Positions 8,002 to 15,800 of a stretch of DNA of 42,210 bases are shown here, piece after piece. Position 1 is the stretch's first letter, and each line of letters starts with the position of its first letter. This stretch comes from CAIKKV01 sp044346855 (lineage in GTDB: Bacteria > Verrucomicrobiota > Kiritimatiellia > CAIKKV01): positions 1-42,210 of the forward strand of contig JBIIYJ010000009.1 of assembly GCA_044346855.1 (NCBI GenBank), written 5' to 3'. A program made the position numbers and the translations under genes. The notes under the pieces are model-generated. The model saw only the letters and a list, made by a program, of their open reading frames with translations. It had not been told where the DNA came from and made no database searches.

Positions 8002-8697
8002 TCATTTTGTGAAAAGCGGCAGCCCGTAAATGTGGGTGACGCTGTAATACACGCCCGCCAGGATGAAAAGCGCGCCCGTGACGGGCCGGGCCCACGTCTC
8101 GATCTGGGTCAGCCGGCTGAAGGCCTTGCCCATCGCCTCGGTCGAAACGACGATCAAAAAGGAGAAGAAAACGACCGGCAGGGCGGTGCCCAGCCCGTAA
8201 ACGGCCGGCACCAGAAACCGGGAGCCGTTCTGCAGCGCGAGGGGGAGCAGGCCCGCGAAAAACAAGCCGGCCGACACGGGGCAGAACGACAGCGCAAACA
8301 GGATGCCCAGCAGCCCGGCCCAGACCAGCCCCCCTTTTGACGCCCGTTCCTGGATGCCGCGGCCGGCCAGGTTCAGCGACAGGCCGGAGCCGATCCAGCC
8401 CAGCAGGACCAGGCCCAGCAGGATCATCACCGGACCGAGAATTTCGTTCATGTATTTCTGCAGGAACCGCGAGGCCTCCGAAACCGCCAGCAGCCCCCCG
8501 GCCAGAATCGCACCGAGCGCCACATAAGTCGCGGCGCGACCCAGCGTGTAGAGCAGCCCCGAGCCCAGAACCGCCCGGCGATTCCCCACCTGCCGCCCGA
8601 TGAACGAGATGGCGGCAATGTTCGTTGCCAGCGGACACGGGCTGATGGCGGTGAGCAGCCCCAGCCAGAACGCGGAACCCAGGACAAGCCAGGTCAT
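8002..8697 (-). CDS. arsG: CcdA/DsbD-like membrane protein, ArsG family permease
   Basis: A 231-aa polytopic membrane protein of the cytochrome c biogenesis/DsbD transmembrane superfamily. Two conserved Cys-Pro sites, TAISPCPLATN near residue 20 and ALSFCPVSAG near residue 145, are the redox cysteines of CcdA folds. About six hydrophobic segments are seen. The combination with an ArsF-like protein directly upstream matches the ArsG family, named after a system reported to handle trivalent aminoaromatic arsenicals. The assignment is from sequence and context; a thiol-electron transporter serving the neighbouring thioredoxin is an equally reasonable role. The start overlaps the arsF stop (ATGA at 8694-8697), indicating translational coupling. 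Confidence 0.82.
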   Translation of the reverse strand: MTWLVLGSAFWLGLLTAISPCPLATNIAAISFIGRQVGNRRAVLGSGLLYTLGRAATYVALGAILAGGLLAVSEASRFLQKYMNEILGPVMILLGLVLLGWIGSGLSLNLAGRGIQERASKGGLVWAGLLGILFALSFCPVSAGLFFAGLLPLALQNGSRFLVPAVYGLGTALPVVFFSFLIVVSTEAMGKAFSRLTQIETWARPVTGALFILAGVYYSVTHIYGLPLFTK

Positions 8698-9170
8698 GAT
8701 TCCGCCCCGCCCAGATAGCGGCGGATCGCCCCGCCCACATACGCGTTGAAGGACGGGGGATCCTGGTAGTGCGTCCAGACCTCGTCCAGGCGCTGATAGC
8801 CGGCTTCCTTCCCCCCCCGCATCTTCACGACCACGACACAGCTCGACGCCACCTCGTAGCGCTTCGCCAGCGCCTCGTCCTGCTGGAAGTTGACCGCCTT
8901 CCACTCGATTCGCCCGGCGCGCAGCTCCCCGGCGAACTCCGTCTCGACCAGGGCCTTCGCAAGCCGCTCGATCTCGTTGCAGGTGACACAGCGGAACGTG
9001 GTGTGCACGTAATAGACAATGACCCTGTCGCCCGCGGCCCCGGAGGGCGGCGCTCCGGCGGCCGGAGCTTGCCGCCTCAAGGTCATTTCCTTGCCCAGCG
9101 CAAAGCCCACGGAAACCAGCACAAAGGCCAGCAAGCCGTTCTTGAGGATATTTTGCAAACATTTACCCAT
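8694..9170 (-). CDS. arsF: ArsF-like small thiol protein (nitrophenyl-arsenical reductase subunit family)
   Basis: A 158-aa protein with an N-terminal membrane anchor or signal (KNGLLAFVLVSVGFALGK) and a thioredoxin-like domain. The domain has the family core VIVYYVHTTFRCVTCNEIE, a CxxC pair, followed by WKAVNFQQDEALAKRYEV and SSCVVVVKM. The pattern of strand, then FRCVTCN, then Glu-Trp-Lys-Ala-Val-Asn matches the ArsF family. The reductase role comes from the family name; here only the redox fold and its neighbours are visible. A GAGGG lies nine bases before the ATG. The coding strand contains a run of eight G (8811-8818), long for a coding region but in frame. Confidence 0.8.
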   Translation of the reverse strand: MGKCLQNILKNGLLAFVLVSVGFALGKEMTLRRQAPAAGAPPSGAAGDRVIVYYVHTTFRCVTCNEIERLAKALVETEFAGELRAGRIEWKAVNFQQDEALAKRYEVASSCVVVVKMRGGKEAGYQRLDEVWTHYQDPPSFNAYVGGAIRRYLGGAES

Positions 9171-9213
9171 ATCGACAATCCCTCGGGCTGGTGGATGCGA
9201 TCAGGACACCTGG

Positions 9214-9591
9214 TTAACCGGCCAATTTAGCCGCCCCCGCCCCCGCGACCTTCGCGACCGCCTCGGGCGTCAGCGGGGTCTTGCCCTTCTCCATGCCCAG
9301 GTCCGCCAGCTGCACATGTTCGAAGGCGGTGAAGCCCGCCTGTTCCAGGCTGTTTTTCGCGCAGTTCAAGGGGCAGCCGTCGAGCGCCAGGATCCTGCCC
9401 GCCCCCGCGGTCGTGGCCAGGATGCCGGGCACGCGGCCGCCCAGGCCCGCCGTGCAGAACATCCTGCCCGCCCCGTCTTTCGTCAGTTTCCGCGCCGCCT
9501 GATCGGCGATGGCGCCCACGTCAGCCGCCCCCGAACACGCAAAGATCAGTTTCGGGGCCCCGCCGCACGAACAAGCCGTCTTCTCGCTCAT
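9214..9591 (-). CDS. DGC-domain putative zinc-binding protein
   Basis: A 125-aa cytoplasmic protein of the DGC family, whose name-giving motif is present as LDGCPLNCAKNSLEQAG near residue 72. Other conserved cysteines are at the N-terminus (ACSCGG), in IFACSGAADVG and in RMFCTAGLGG. In many genomes this family sits between an ArsP-type permease and the ArsF/ArsG pair, as here. It may be the ArsE-like partner of that set, but I cannot confirm the correspondence. Its cysteines would suit binding of zinc or a soft metal(loid). GGAGA precedes the ATG, and it lies 13 bases downstream of the small redox protein. Confidence 0.82.
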   Translation of the reverse strand: MSEKTACSCGGAPKLIFACSGAADVGAIADQAARKLTKDGAGRMFCTAGLGGRVPGILATTAGAGRILALDGCPLNCAKNSLEQAGFTAFEHVQLADLGMEKGKTPLTPEAVAKVAGAGAAKLAG

Positions 9592-9604
9592 TGCCGTCTC
9601 CCGG

Positions 9605-9838
9605 TTATGCCAGCATTTTCTTGATATCGTCCACGCTCGGAACCTTGCCCGCGCTCCTGACCCGCCCGTCCACCACCAGCGCCGGCGTCATCATGACATT
9701 GAACTTCAGGATGTCCGCGATCGCCTCCACTTTTTCGACCGTCGCCTCCGCGCCCAGCTCCTTGACCGCGGCCTCGGCGTTGGCGAAAAGCGCCTTGCAC
9801 TTCGGGCAGCCTGTACCTAATACTTGTATTCTTCTCAT
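9605..9838 (-). CDS. Small redox-active disulfide protein (thioredoxin/glutaredoxin fold)
   Basis: A 77-aa single-domain protein of the archaeal-type mini-thioredoxin family (TM0996/MTH895-like). It opens with a beta strand and the active site RIQVLGTGCPKCKALF, and carries the cis-Pro loop as VMMTPALVVDGRV; length and layout are standard. In this family a neighbouring DUF318 permease is common, which fits the ArsP-type gene immediately upstream (16-base gap). It is probably a cytoplasmic thiol carrier for metal(loid) handling. AAGGA lies six bases before the ATG. Confidence 0.88.
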   Translation of the reverse strand: MRRIQVLGTGCPKCKALFANAEAAVKELGAEATVEKVEAIADILKFNVMMTPALVVDGRVRSAGKVPSVDDIKKMLA

Positions 9839-9854
9839 TCTATCCTTCCCTTTG

Positions 9855-11255
9855 TCATGACACGAGCGCTCCGAACATGATTCCTGAAACCGTCGCCATG
9901 ACCACGACCAGCCCGACGAAGGTCAGCGTTTTCCGGGGGCCGAGAATGGAACTGAGGACCAGCATGCTGGGCAGGGAGAGGGCCGGGCCCGCCAGCAGGA
10001 GGGCCAGGGCGGGGCCCTGTCCCATGCCGCTGTCGATCAGCCCGCGCAGGATCGGCACTTCCGTCAGGGTGGCGAAATACATGAGCGCGCCGGCCGCGGA
10101 GGCGAACAGGTTGGTCCACACCGGCCATAGCAGCGAGAGCCAGCCGGGGATATCCCCGCCGCCCAGCCCGGCCAGGTCCAGGAAGGCCGCCGGCGAGTCC
10201 CCCACCAGCGCCTGGATCCAGGCATTCGGCACCAGGCCGGCGTCCTTGCCCTCCGGGCTGCCCAGGAAAAAGCCCGCCGCCAGCACCCCTCCGAACAGCA
10301 AGGGCAGGATCTGCTTCGCGAAGCCCCAGCTCTGGTCGCGCCAGTCCTTCATCTCGGCGCCCCCGAAGCAGGTCAGCACGGCCAGGCCCGCCGACCCGGC
10401 CGCGAAAGCGGCGACCGGATAGCCGGGGAACGCGAAAGCCAGCGCCGCGGCCGGAAGCGCCGCCAGGCCGATCCACGCCAGGCGCACCTTGAAGAAGCGC
10501 CACAGGCATAGGCCCATGAGGACCGCAAACAACGCGGTGATCAGCCACTTGTTCCTGAAAATCCCGAACCAGAGGCCCGCCGGCTCAAGGGGCTTGCCCC
10601 AGTTGGCGAAAACCAGGATGCCCGCCATCGAGGCAAAGTAGAGCGCCACCTGCCAGAGGGGGCGGGCGGCCTTGTCCTCGTCGCCCGTGAACACGTCCTG
10701 CGCCTGCGCCGCCTTGGCCCGTTCCTCCTTGAGGAAAAGCAGGTGCATCAGCAGCCCGATGACCACGCTGAAGACGACCGCGCCCACGGCGCGGGCCACG
10801 CCCAGCTGCCAACCGAGCACGCGGGCGGTCAGCACGATCGCCAGCACGTTGATGGCCGGCCCGGAGTAAAGGAAGGCGATGGCGGGGCCCAGGCCCGCCC
10901 CGCGCATGTAGATGCCGCCGAACAGGGGGAGGACGGTGCAGGAGCAGACGGCCAGGATGGTGCCGGACACCGAGGCCACCGAATACGAAAGCCACTTGCT
11001 GGCTTTGGGGCCGAAATACTTCATCACGGCGTTCTGGCTCACGAAGACGCCGATGGCGCCGGCGATGAAGAAGGCCGGCACCAGGCAGAGCAGGACGTGT
11101 TCCCGCGCATACCACTTGACCAGCTTGAACGCTTCGACCAGGGCGCCCTGGAACCGGCCGGACTCGATCGGGAGGTAGTACAATACGCCGAAAAGGACGA
11201 GAAGACCGCCGAGCGTCTTCAGTTCGCGCCGCCCGCTTTCATCAAGCCCGTTCAT
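9855..11255 (-). CDS. ArsP-type permease (DUF318/PF03773 family)
   Basis: A 466-aa polytopic inner-membrane protein, probably an exporter of organoarsenicals or a related metal(loid). Family features include FIAGAIGVFVSQNAVMKYFG, the cysteine-containing helix ILAVCSCTVLPLFGGIYMRG, AFLYSGPAINVLAI, and in the second half YFATLTEVPILRGLIDSGMG and LLAGPALSLPSML. The two halves look like inverted repeats joined by a hydrophilic linker (LKEERAKAAQAQDVFTGDED). At 466 aa it is longer than the shortest members. I prefer the ATG at 11255 (AAGGA six bases upstream) over an upstream GTG at 11273. That ATG lies inside the end of arsR, a 14-base overlap that couples their translation. Confidence 0.86.
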   Translation of the reverse strand: MNGLDESGRRELKTLGGLLVLFGVLYYLPIESGRFQGALVEAFKLVKWYAREHVLLCLVPAFFIAGAIGVFVSQNAVMKYFGPKASKWLSYSVASVSGTILAVCSCTVLPLFGGIYMRGAGLGPAIAFLYSGPAINVLAIVLTARVLGWQLGVARAVGAVVFSVVIGLLMHLLFLKEERAKAAQAQDVFTGDEDKAARPLWQVALYFASMAGILVFANWGKPLEPAGLWFGIFRNKWLITALFAVLMGLCLWRFFKVRLAWIGLAALPAAALAFAFPGYPVAAFAAGSAGLAVLTCFGGAEMKDWRDQSWGFAKQILPLLFGGVLAAGFFLGSPEGKDAGLVPNAWIQALVGDSPAAFLDLAGLGGGDIPGWLSLLWPVWTNLFASAAGALMYFATLTEVPILRGLIDSGMGQGPALALLLAGPALSLPSMLVLSSILGPRKTLTFVGLVVVMATVSGIMFGALVS

Positions 11256-11574
11256 GCTGATTTCCTTTATCACGGGGCGCGCCTGTCAACCGAAGCACCT
11301 TTTCCGCGCAGGCGAAGAAATCGGCCACGCAGGGGCAGTGCAGGGAGTAGAAGACCTGCAGACCTTTCTTGTCGTCTTCCAGGATGCCGACGTTTTTCAG
11401 CACGCCGAGATGGCGGGAGATGGTGGAGAGGTCCGACCCGACGCGGTCGCGGATGTCGCACACGCAGAGCGGCCCCTTGGCCAGCTCGTCCACGATCTGG
11501 AGCCGGGCCGGATGGGCCAGCGCCTTGATCACCTTCGCCCGCGCCGCATACCGCCCCTTGTCGTTCGCCTTCAT
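11242..11574 (-). CDS. arsR: ArsR-family metal-responsive repressor
   Basis: A 110-aa winged-helix repressor, first gene of the operon. The domain runs from ALAHPARLQIVDEL through the recognition region (VGSDLSTISRHLGVLKNVGI) to the wing (DDKKGLQVFYSL). Cys37 and Cys39 in GPLCVCDI occupy the alpha-3 position used for As(III)/Cd binding in classical ArsR/SmtB proteins. More cysteines follow at 80, 82 and 89 (SLHCPCVADFFACAE), a pattern seen in permease-associated members. Metal binding should release it from the inverted repeat in its own promoter. GGGAG lies five bases before the ATG. Confidence 0.92.
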   Translation of the reverse strand: MKANDKGRYAARAKVIKALAHPARLQIVDELAKGPLCVCDIRDRVGSDLSTISRHLGVLKNVGILEDDKKGLQVFYSLHCPCVADFFACAEKVLRLTGAPRDKGNQHERA

Positions 11575-11590
11575 CCGCTCCCTTTCGCTT

Positions 11591-11614
11591 CTATTTGGTT
11601 ATATTGCCAAATAG
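11591..11614. promoter_or_regulatory. ArsR operator: perfect inverted repeat
   Basis: Perfect 8-bp arms CTATTTGG (11591-11598) and CCAAATAG (11607-11614) are separated by an AT-rich 8-bp spacer, 17 bases upstream of the arsR start. The repeat overlaps the -10 and spacer of the best arsR promoter, as expected for an autoregulating repressor. It is the only AT-rich island in the surrounding GC-rich sequence. Confidence 0.82.
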
Positions 11615-11629
11615 CAAAAAGGATGTCAA
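11601..11629 (-). promoter_or_regulatory. Promoter of the arsR operon
   Basis: On the minus strand a perfect -35 TTGACA (11629-11624) is followed after 17 bases by a weak -10 CAATAT (11606-11601). The operator covers the downstream half of the spacer and the -10, so a bound repressor would block polymerase. Confidence 0.65.
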
Positions 11630-11751
11630 GCGCGCGCCGAGGAGTTGGAGGCGCCACAAGACAGGCGATTACGGCGGAGGACCGCCGACTCCATTGCCAC
11701 TCGAGGTCGAAACTCCTGGCGCGGACCCTTGGGGCCCAGCGAGGGTAGCGG

Positions 11752-11780
11752 TTGACAATCGGCCCCGCCCCGTCCACAAT
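11752..11780 (+). promoter_or_regulatory. Promoter of the Gfo/Idh/MocA gene
   Basis: A perfect -35 TTGACA (11752-11757), a 17-base spacer and -10 CACAAT (11775-11780, four of six consensus bases) lie 35 bases upstream of the ATG at 11815. The gene seems to be transcribed alone. Confidence 0.6.
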
Positions 11781-11814
11781 GGATCTTTTACTAAAGCACA
11801 GCGGGAGAACGATC

Positions 11815-12864
11815 ATGGCGAAAATGGAACCGATTGCGGTGGGCATCCTGGGTTACGGCCGCGCGGGCTGCGGCATGCAGGCCAACGAGCTGAAGGGCCG
11901 CGAAGCCCAGTTCCGCATCGCCGCCGTGTGCGACATCCTCCCCGCCCGCCGCGAAAAGGCCGCCGCCGCCCACGGCTGCAAGACCTACGCCAAGGCGGAG
12001 GACATGCTCGCCGATCCCGAGGTCGAGCTCGTCAGCGTGGCCACCCGCTCCTGCGACCATTTCAAGCACGCCATGATGGCCCTCAAGGCCAACAAGATCG
12101 TGTTCCAGGAAAAACCCTTCACCATGACCTTCGCCGAGGCCCGCAAGCTCCGCGCCGAGGCCGCCAAACACCACGACGCCCTCTTCATGCGCCACAACCG
12201 CCGCTACGAGCCGATGTTCCAACATGTCCGCGAGATCATCGCCTCCAAGATCCTCGGCACGGTCTTCGAGATCAAGCTGCGCCGCAACAGCTTCTCCCGG
12301 CGCGACGACTGGCAGACCATCAACAAATTCGGGGGCGGCCAGCTCCTCAACTGGGGCCCGCATATCGTCGACCACGCCCTGCAGTTCCTCGGCTACGAGG
12401 GCGACCTCGAAATCTGGAGCGACCTGAAGAAGGTCGCCGCCGTCGGCGATTCCGAAGACCACATCAAGATCGTGATGAAGAACGAGCAGGGCCTCACCGT
12501 GGATATGGAGATCAGCGGCGGCAGCGCCATCGGCGAGCCCGAATACCTGGTCTCCGGCACCCGCGGCGCCCTCAAGGCCTCGGGCAAGACCCTCACGCTG
12601 CGCTACTGGGATCCCAAGGCCAAGCCCTCCAAGCGGAAAGCCAACCCCGACACGCCCGAGGGCGGCTTCGGCAGCAAGGACGACCTGGTGTGGATCGACC
12701 AGGAGCTCGAAGTGGGCCCCAAGCTGAAATGCTCGATGACCTCCGTCTGGGACTACCTGTTCGAGGCGGTGCGCAAGGGCAAGCCCTACCCCATCACGCT
12801 GGACGAGGCCGTGGCCGTCATGGAGGTCATCTCCACGGTCAAGAAGGGCACCCCGTTCGCATAA
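11815..12864 (+). CDS. Gfo/Idh/MocA family NAD(P)-dependent oxidoreductase
   Basis: A 349-aa cytoplasmic dehydrogenase. The N-terminal Rossmann fold has VGILGYGRAGCGMQ as dinucleotide-binding loop, VCDILPARREKAAA after strand 2, and the family Glu-Lys-Pro motif in VFQEKPFTMTF, whose Lys is usually catalytic. The C-terminal alpha/beta substrate domain includes GGGQLLNWGPHIVDHALQFL, with the conserved Asp-His pair. Members oxidise or reduce hydroxyls of sugars and inositols; the substrate cannot be read from sequence. There is no signal peptide, unlike several PVC members. The ATG at 11815 has GGGAG eight bases upstream; the reading frame also extends upstream to a TTG, but that lies within the promoter. 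It converges on the next gene with a 10-base gap. Confidence 0.92.
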   Translation: MAKMEPIAVGILGYGRAGCGMQANELKGREAQFRIAAVCDILPARREKAAAAHGCKTYAKAEDMLADPEVELVSVATRSCDHFKHAMMALKANKIVFQEKPFTMTFAEARKLRAEAAKHHDALFMRHNRRYEPMFQHVREIIASKILGTVFEIKLRRNSFSRRDDWQTINKFGGGQLLNWGPHIVDHALQFLGYEGDLEIWSDLKKVAAVGDSEDHIKIVMKNEQGLTVDMEISGGSAIGEPEYLVSGTRGALKASGKTLTLRYWDPKAKPSKRKANPDTPEGGFGSKDDLVWIDQELEVGPKLKCSMTSVWDYLFEAVRKGKPYPITLDEAVAVMEVISTVKKGTPFA

Positions 12865-12874
12865 GGGAACTGCC

Positions 12875-15800
12875 TCACCGCACGATCAGCAGGGTTCCGC
12901 CGGCCCCGGGCAGTTCCTCCAGATAAACCGTTCCGGCGGCCCCGTCTTCGTAAACCCCGTTGCCGCCCGTCACGGAATAGGCGCCCGCGTAGGTGTCGTA
13001 GATGACGCGGCGCCGGATGTGGATTCGTCCGCCTCCTCCCCCGCCGCCAGTCCCGCCGCCGGACGAGCCGCCGTTCGCGCGCACCTGGCCCGTTGCCCTG
13101 CCCGCCCACCTCCGGCACGCCAGGTAAATGCCGCCGCCCGCGCCGCCGCTGGAATAGTTGACCCCGCCCGCGCCGCCGGAAGCCTGGATGGCGCCGTCCA
13201 CCGTCATGCCGTTCACCGCTTCGATCCAGATCAGCCCGCCCCCGAATCCGGCCGAATTCTGATACCGCGCAAGCGAATCGCCCGCGCCGCCGCCGCTGCC
13301 GCAGTGGACAACCCGGTTGGACGCGCCGTAAGCGGCCCCGCGCCCCAGGTTGTCGATGTCATAGGCGCCCCCGTAACCGCCATGCCCGCCGCCGCTGTAG
13401 CGTCCGCCACCGTACCCGAGGCCGCTCGAATTCCGCCCGCCCGCGAACCCGGCCCCGTTCGCATACACGCCGCCGTTCGTCCGGATCACAAGGTCGCCGC
13501 ACAGAATCCGATAACTCCCTCCGTTCGTCTGGCTCGAATACAAGAACAGCTCGGACTGGGACCCGACCTCCAAACGCCCGTTTACGACCAGCCACCCGCC
13601 CGCGGGTCCCGCGGCGGCGTTCGTCGGCGCGGAAACGAGGCCCATCTGCCCGGCGTTCGTCAGAATCACGCTCCCGCCCACCTCCACGGTCGTGGCGGCG
13701 GATGCCGTGTTGAGCGGAGACCACAGGCCGCTGGAGCTGTAATGCTGGTTGCCCCCGAAATCGAGACGGCCGGTCGGGCCCTGGACGACCACGTCATTCG
13801 TGACCGTCAAGGCATACCCGCCCTCGGGGAACCGGATCCAGCCGTTGCTGACGTTCAGGCGATCGAATCCGGCGGGCAGCCCCGTCTCGAGAAAAAGTTT
13901 GCCCGCGTCGTTGATGACCTCGCCCAGCAGCGACCAGTCGGTCAGGTACAGGCTCCCGATGTCGCCGTCGCGAACCGGGCTGACACCGGTTCCGAGCCCG
14001 CCGCGGGTCGAGAGGGACAACTCCGGCGAAGGCAGGGCGGCCTGCTCCACAGGATTATAGGTGATCGCGACCCGGCCGCCCCCGCCGCCGCCGCGGTCCG
14101 CGCTCAGCCCGGTGGCGGACACAAGGCCGTTCGTGCCCCCGATGGTCCGGCAGGATATCCAGATGGCCCCGCCCGAGCCGGGCGACGAGTACTGACTGGC
14201 GAGCCCTCCGTTGGCCGTGATGGCGCCGTTCACCAGCACGTGGCCAGCCGCCTCGATCCGGACTGCACCGCCGCCGTTGCCGCCCGCATACCCGGCGCGG
14301 CCGTCCGTGCTGCCGCCGCCGGACCCGGGCCCCGTGGGCGCGGCGTAATCCCCATAGAGGTTTCCGCTCCGATAAGCAGGCGTCGTGCTGAACTGCTCCC
14401 CGCCCCGGCCGCCGTACGAACCGGCGCCCGGATAGGCCGCCGCAATGGCCCCCGGCCCGATTCCGTAACTGTCAAAGTTGGCGATGCCGTTGGCCGCCCA
14501 GCCGCCGCCGTAACCCTTGGCGTCCACATTGATCCGCCCGCCCCCCTCCACGACAAGCGAGTCGCACACGAGATGCACCCGGTTGCTAAGGGCGCTCCGA
14601 TAGGCCGTAACGGGCGTGGTGAGCGTGGCATTGGTCTGGAGGCGAACGCCGCCCGCGACCGTCAGCGCCGTGAGCCAGTTGGTGAAGACCAGGGTGGCGT
14701 TGCTGATCGTCATTGAGCCGACGCGGGCCGGGTCCGCCAGCGTGCAACTGCCCGAGCCGATGAACACGACGTCCCCGGTTCCGGGCACGCCCATCGGCGC
14801 CCAGTTCGTGGCGGTGAACCAGTTGCCGTTTCCCCGCCAGGTGCGGCTCGCGGCCGACTCGGCCGCAAACTGCGCCCTGATGGCGCGCGCGCGATCCATG
14901 GTCACCGTCAGCGGGTTGTTCGTATGCGCCCCGACCGGCACGTCCCCCGCCCACTGAAGGAAGACGTGCCCCCCGTCGGCCGACGCCTCAAGCTGCGCCT
15001 GGCTCCCGTCGACATGCCAGCCAGCCGCCGTCACCGTCCCGTTGCTGTTGGCCGTCGCGTCCAGGTAATACTCATTGGCCCAGCTCCACGTGAGGGCAAG
15101 ATTCTCGGCCCGCATCTGGAACTCCGCCTGCGAGCCCGGGCCGCCGGAAATCACGCCCCCCCCCGCAACCGCCAGCGTCCAGCCCGCGCAGGCTTTCCTG
15201 TTCCCGTTTAATTCATTCACCGGGGTAACAACCGAATTGGTGATCCAGGCGCTCTCTTCGATATTGGTATACGCCCCGTAATTCAGCGGACTCGCCGCGC
15301 TGAAATTCGCCGGGCTTCCGGCGATGGTCAGCCAGTAGTTCGTCCACACCCAGGTGAGCGTGATGTTCGTGCTCACCTGGAAAACGGCCTGGGTTCCCGA
15401 TCCCTGCGCGAGGGCCGCTCCGCCGACCGTCTTCGCCAGCCTCCAGCCGTCGCACCGCCAACCGAGCCCGCCCGCCATCACCGCGGGGGCCACGCTGTTC
15501 GTGAGCCAGGAGCCGGACAGCAGCCCGCCGGTTTCCCCGTAGCCGAGAGGCCCCGGCGTCGCGTAGGGAGCCGGATCGCCCGCAATGGTCAGCGTGCTGT
15601 AGGTCCGCGAGTCCGAATTGACGATCACCCGGCCGGTCGTCGGGTCGAAAAAGGTGTCATCCTGGTATGTTGCGCCCGATGCGCTGGATCCCCAGGATCC
15701 GTTGATCCGCCCGAACCCGCCGAGCGACAGCCGCTCGACGGCCAGATCCAGGCCGTCGGCCACGACGGCCACGGCCGCGCCCGTGGGCGCAATGGACAAA

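Noticed and set aside
8811..8818. Run of eight C (eight G in the coding strand) inside the ArsF-like gene as a possible phase-variation switch
   Set aside because: The frame is intact and no second similar tract or regulatory logic is seen; high GC content makes such runs unsurprising.
11752..11814. N-terminal extension of the oxidoreductase from a TTG
   Set aside because: The TTG is the first triplet of the promoter -35 TTGACA, and a good ribosome-binding site serves the ATG at 11815.
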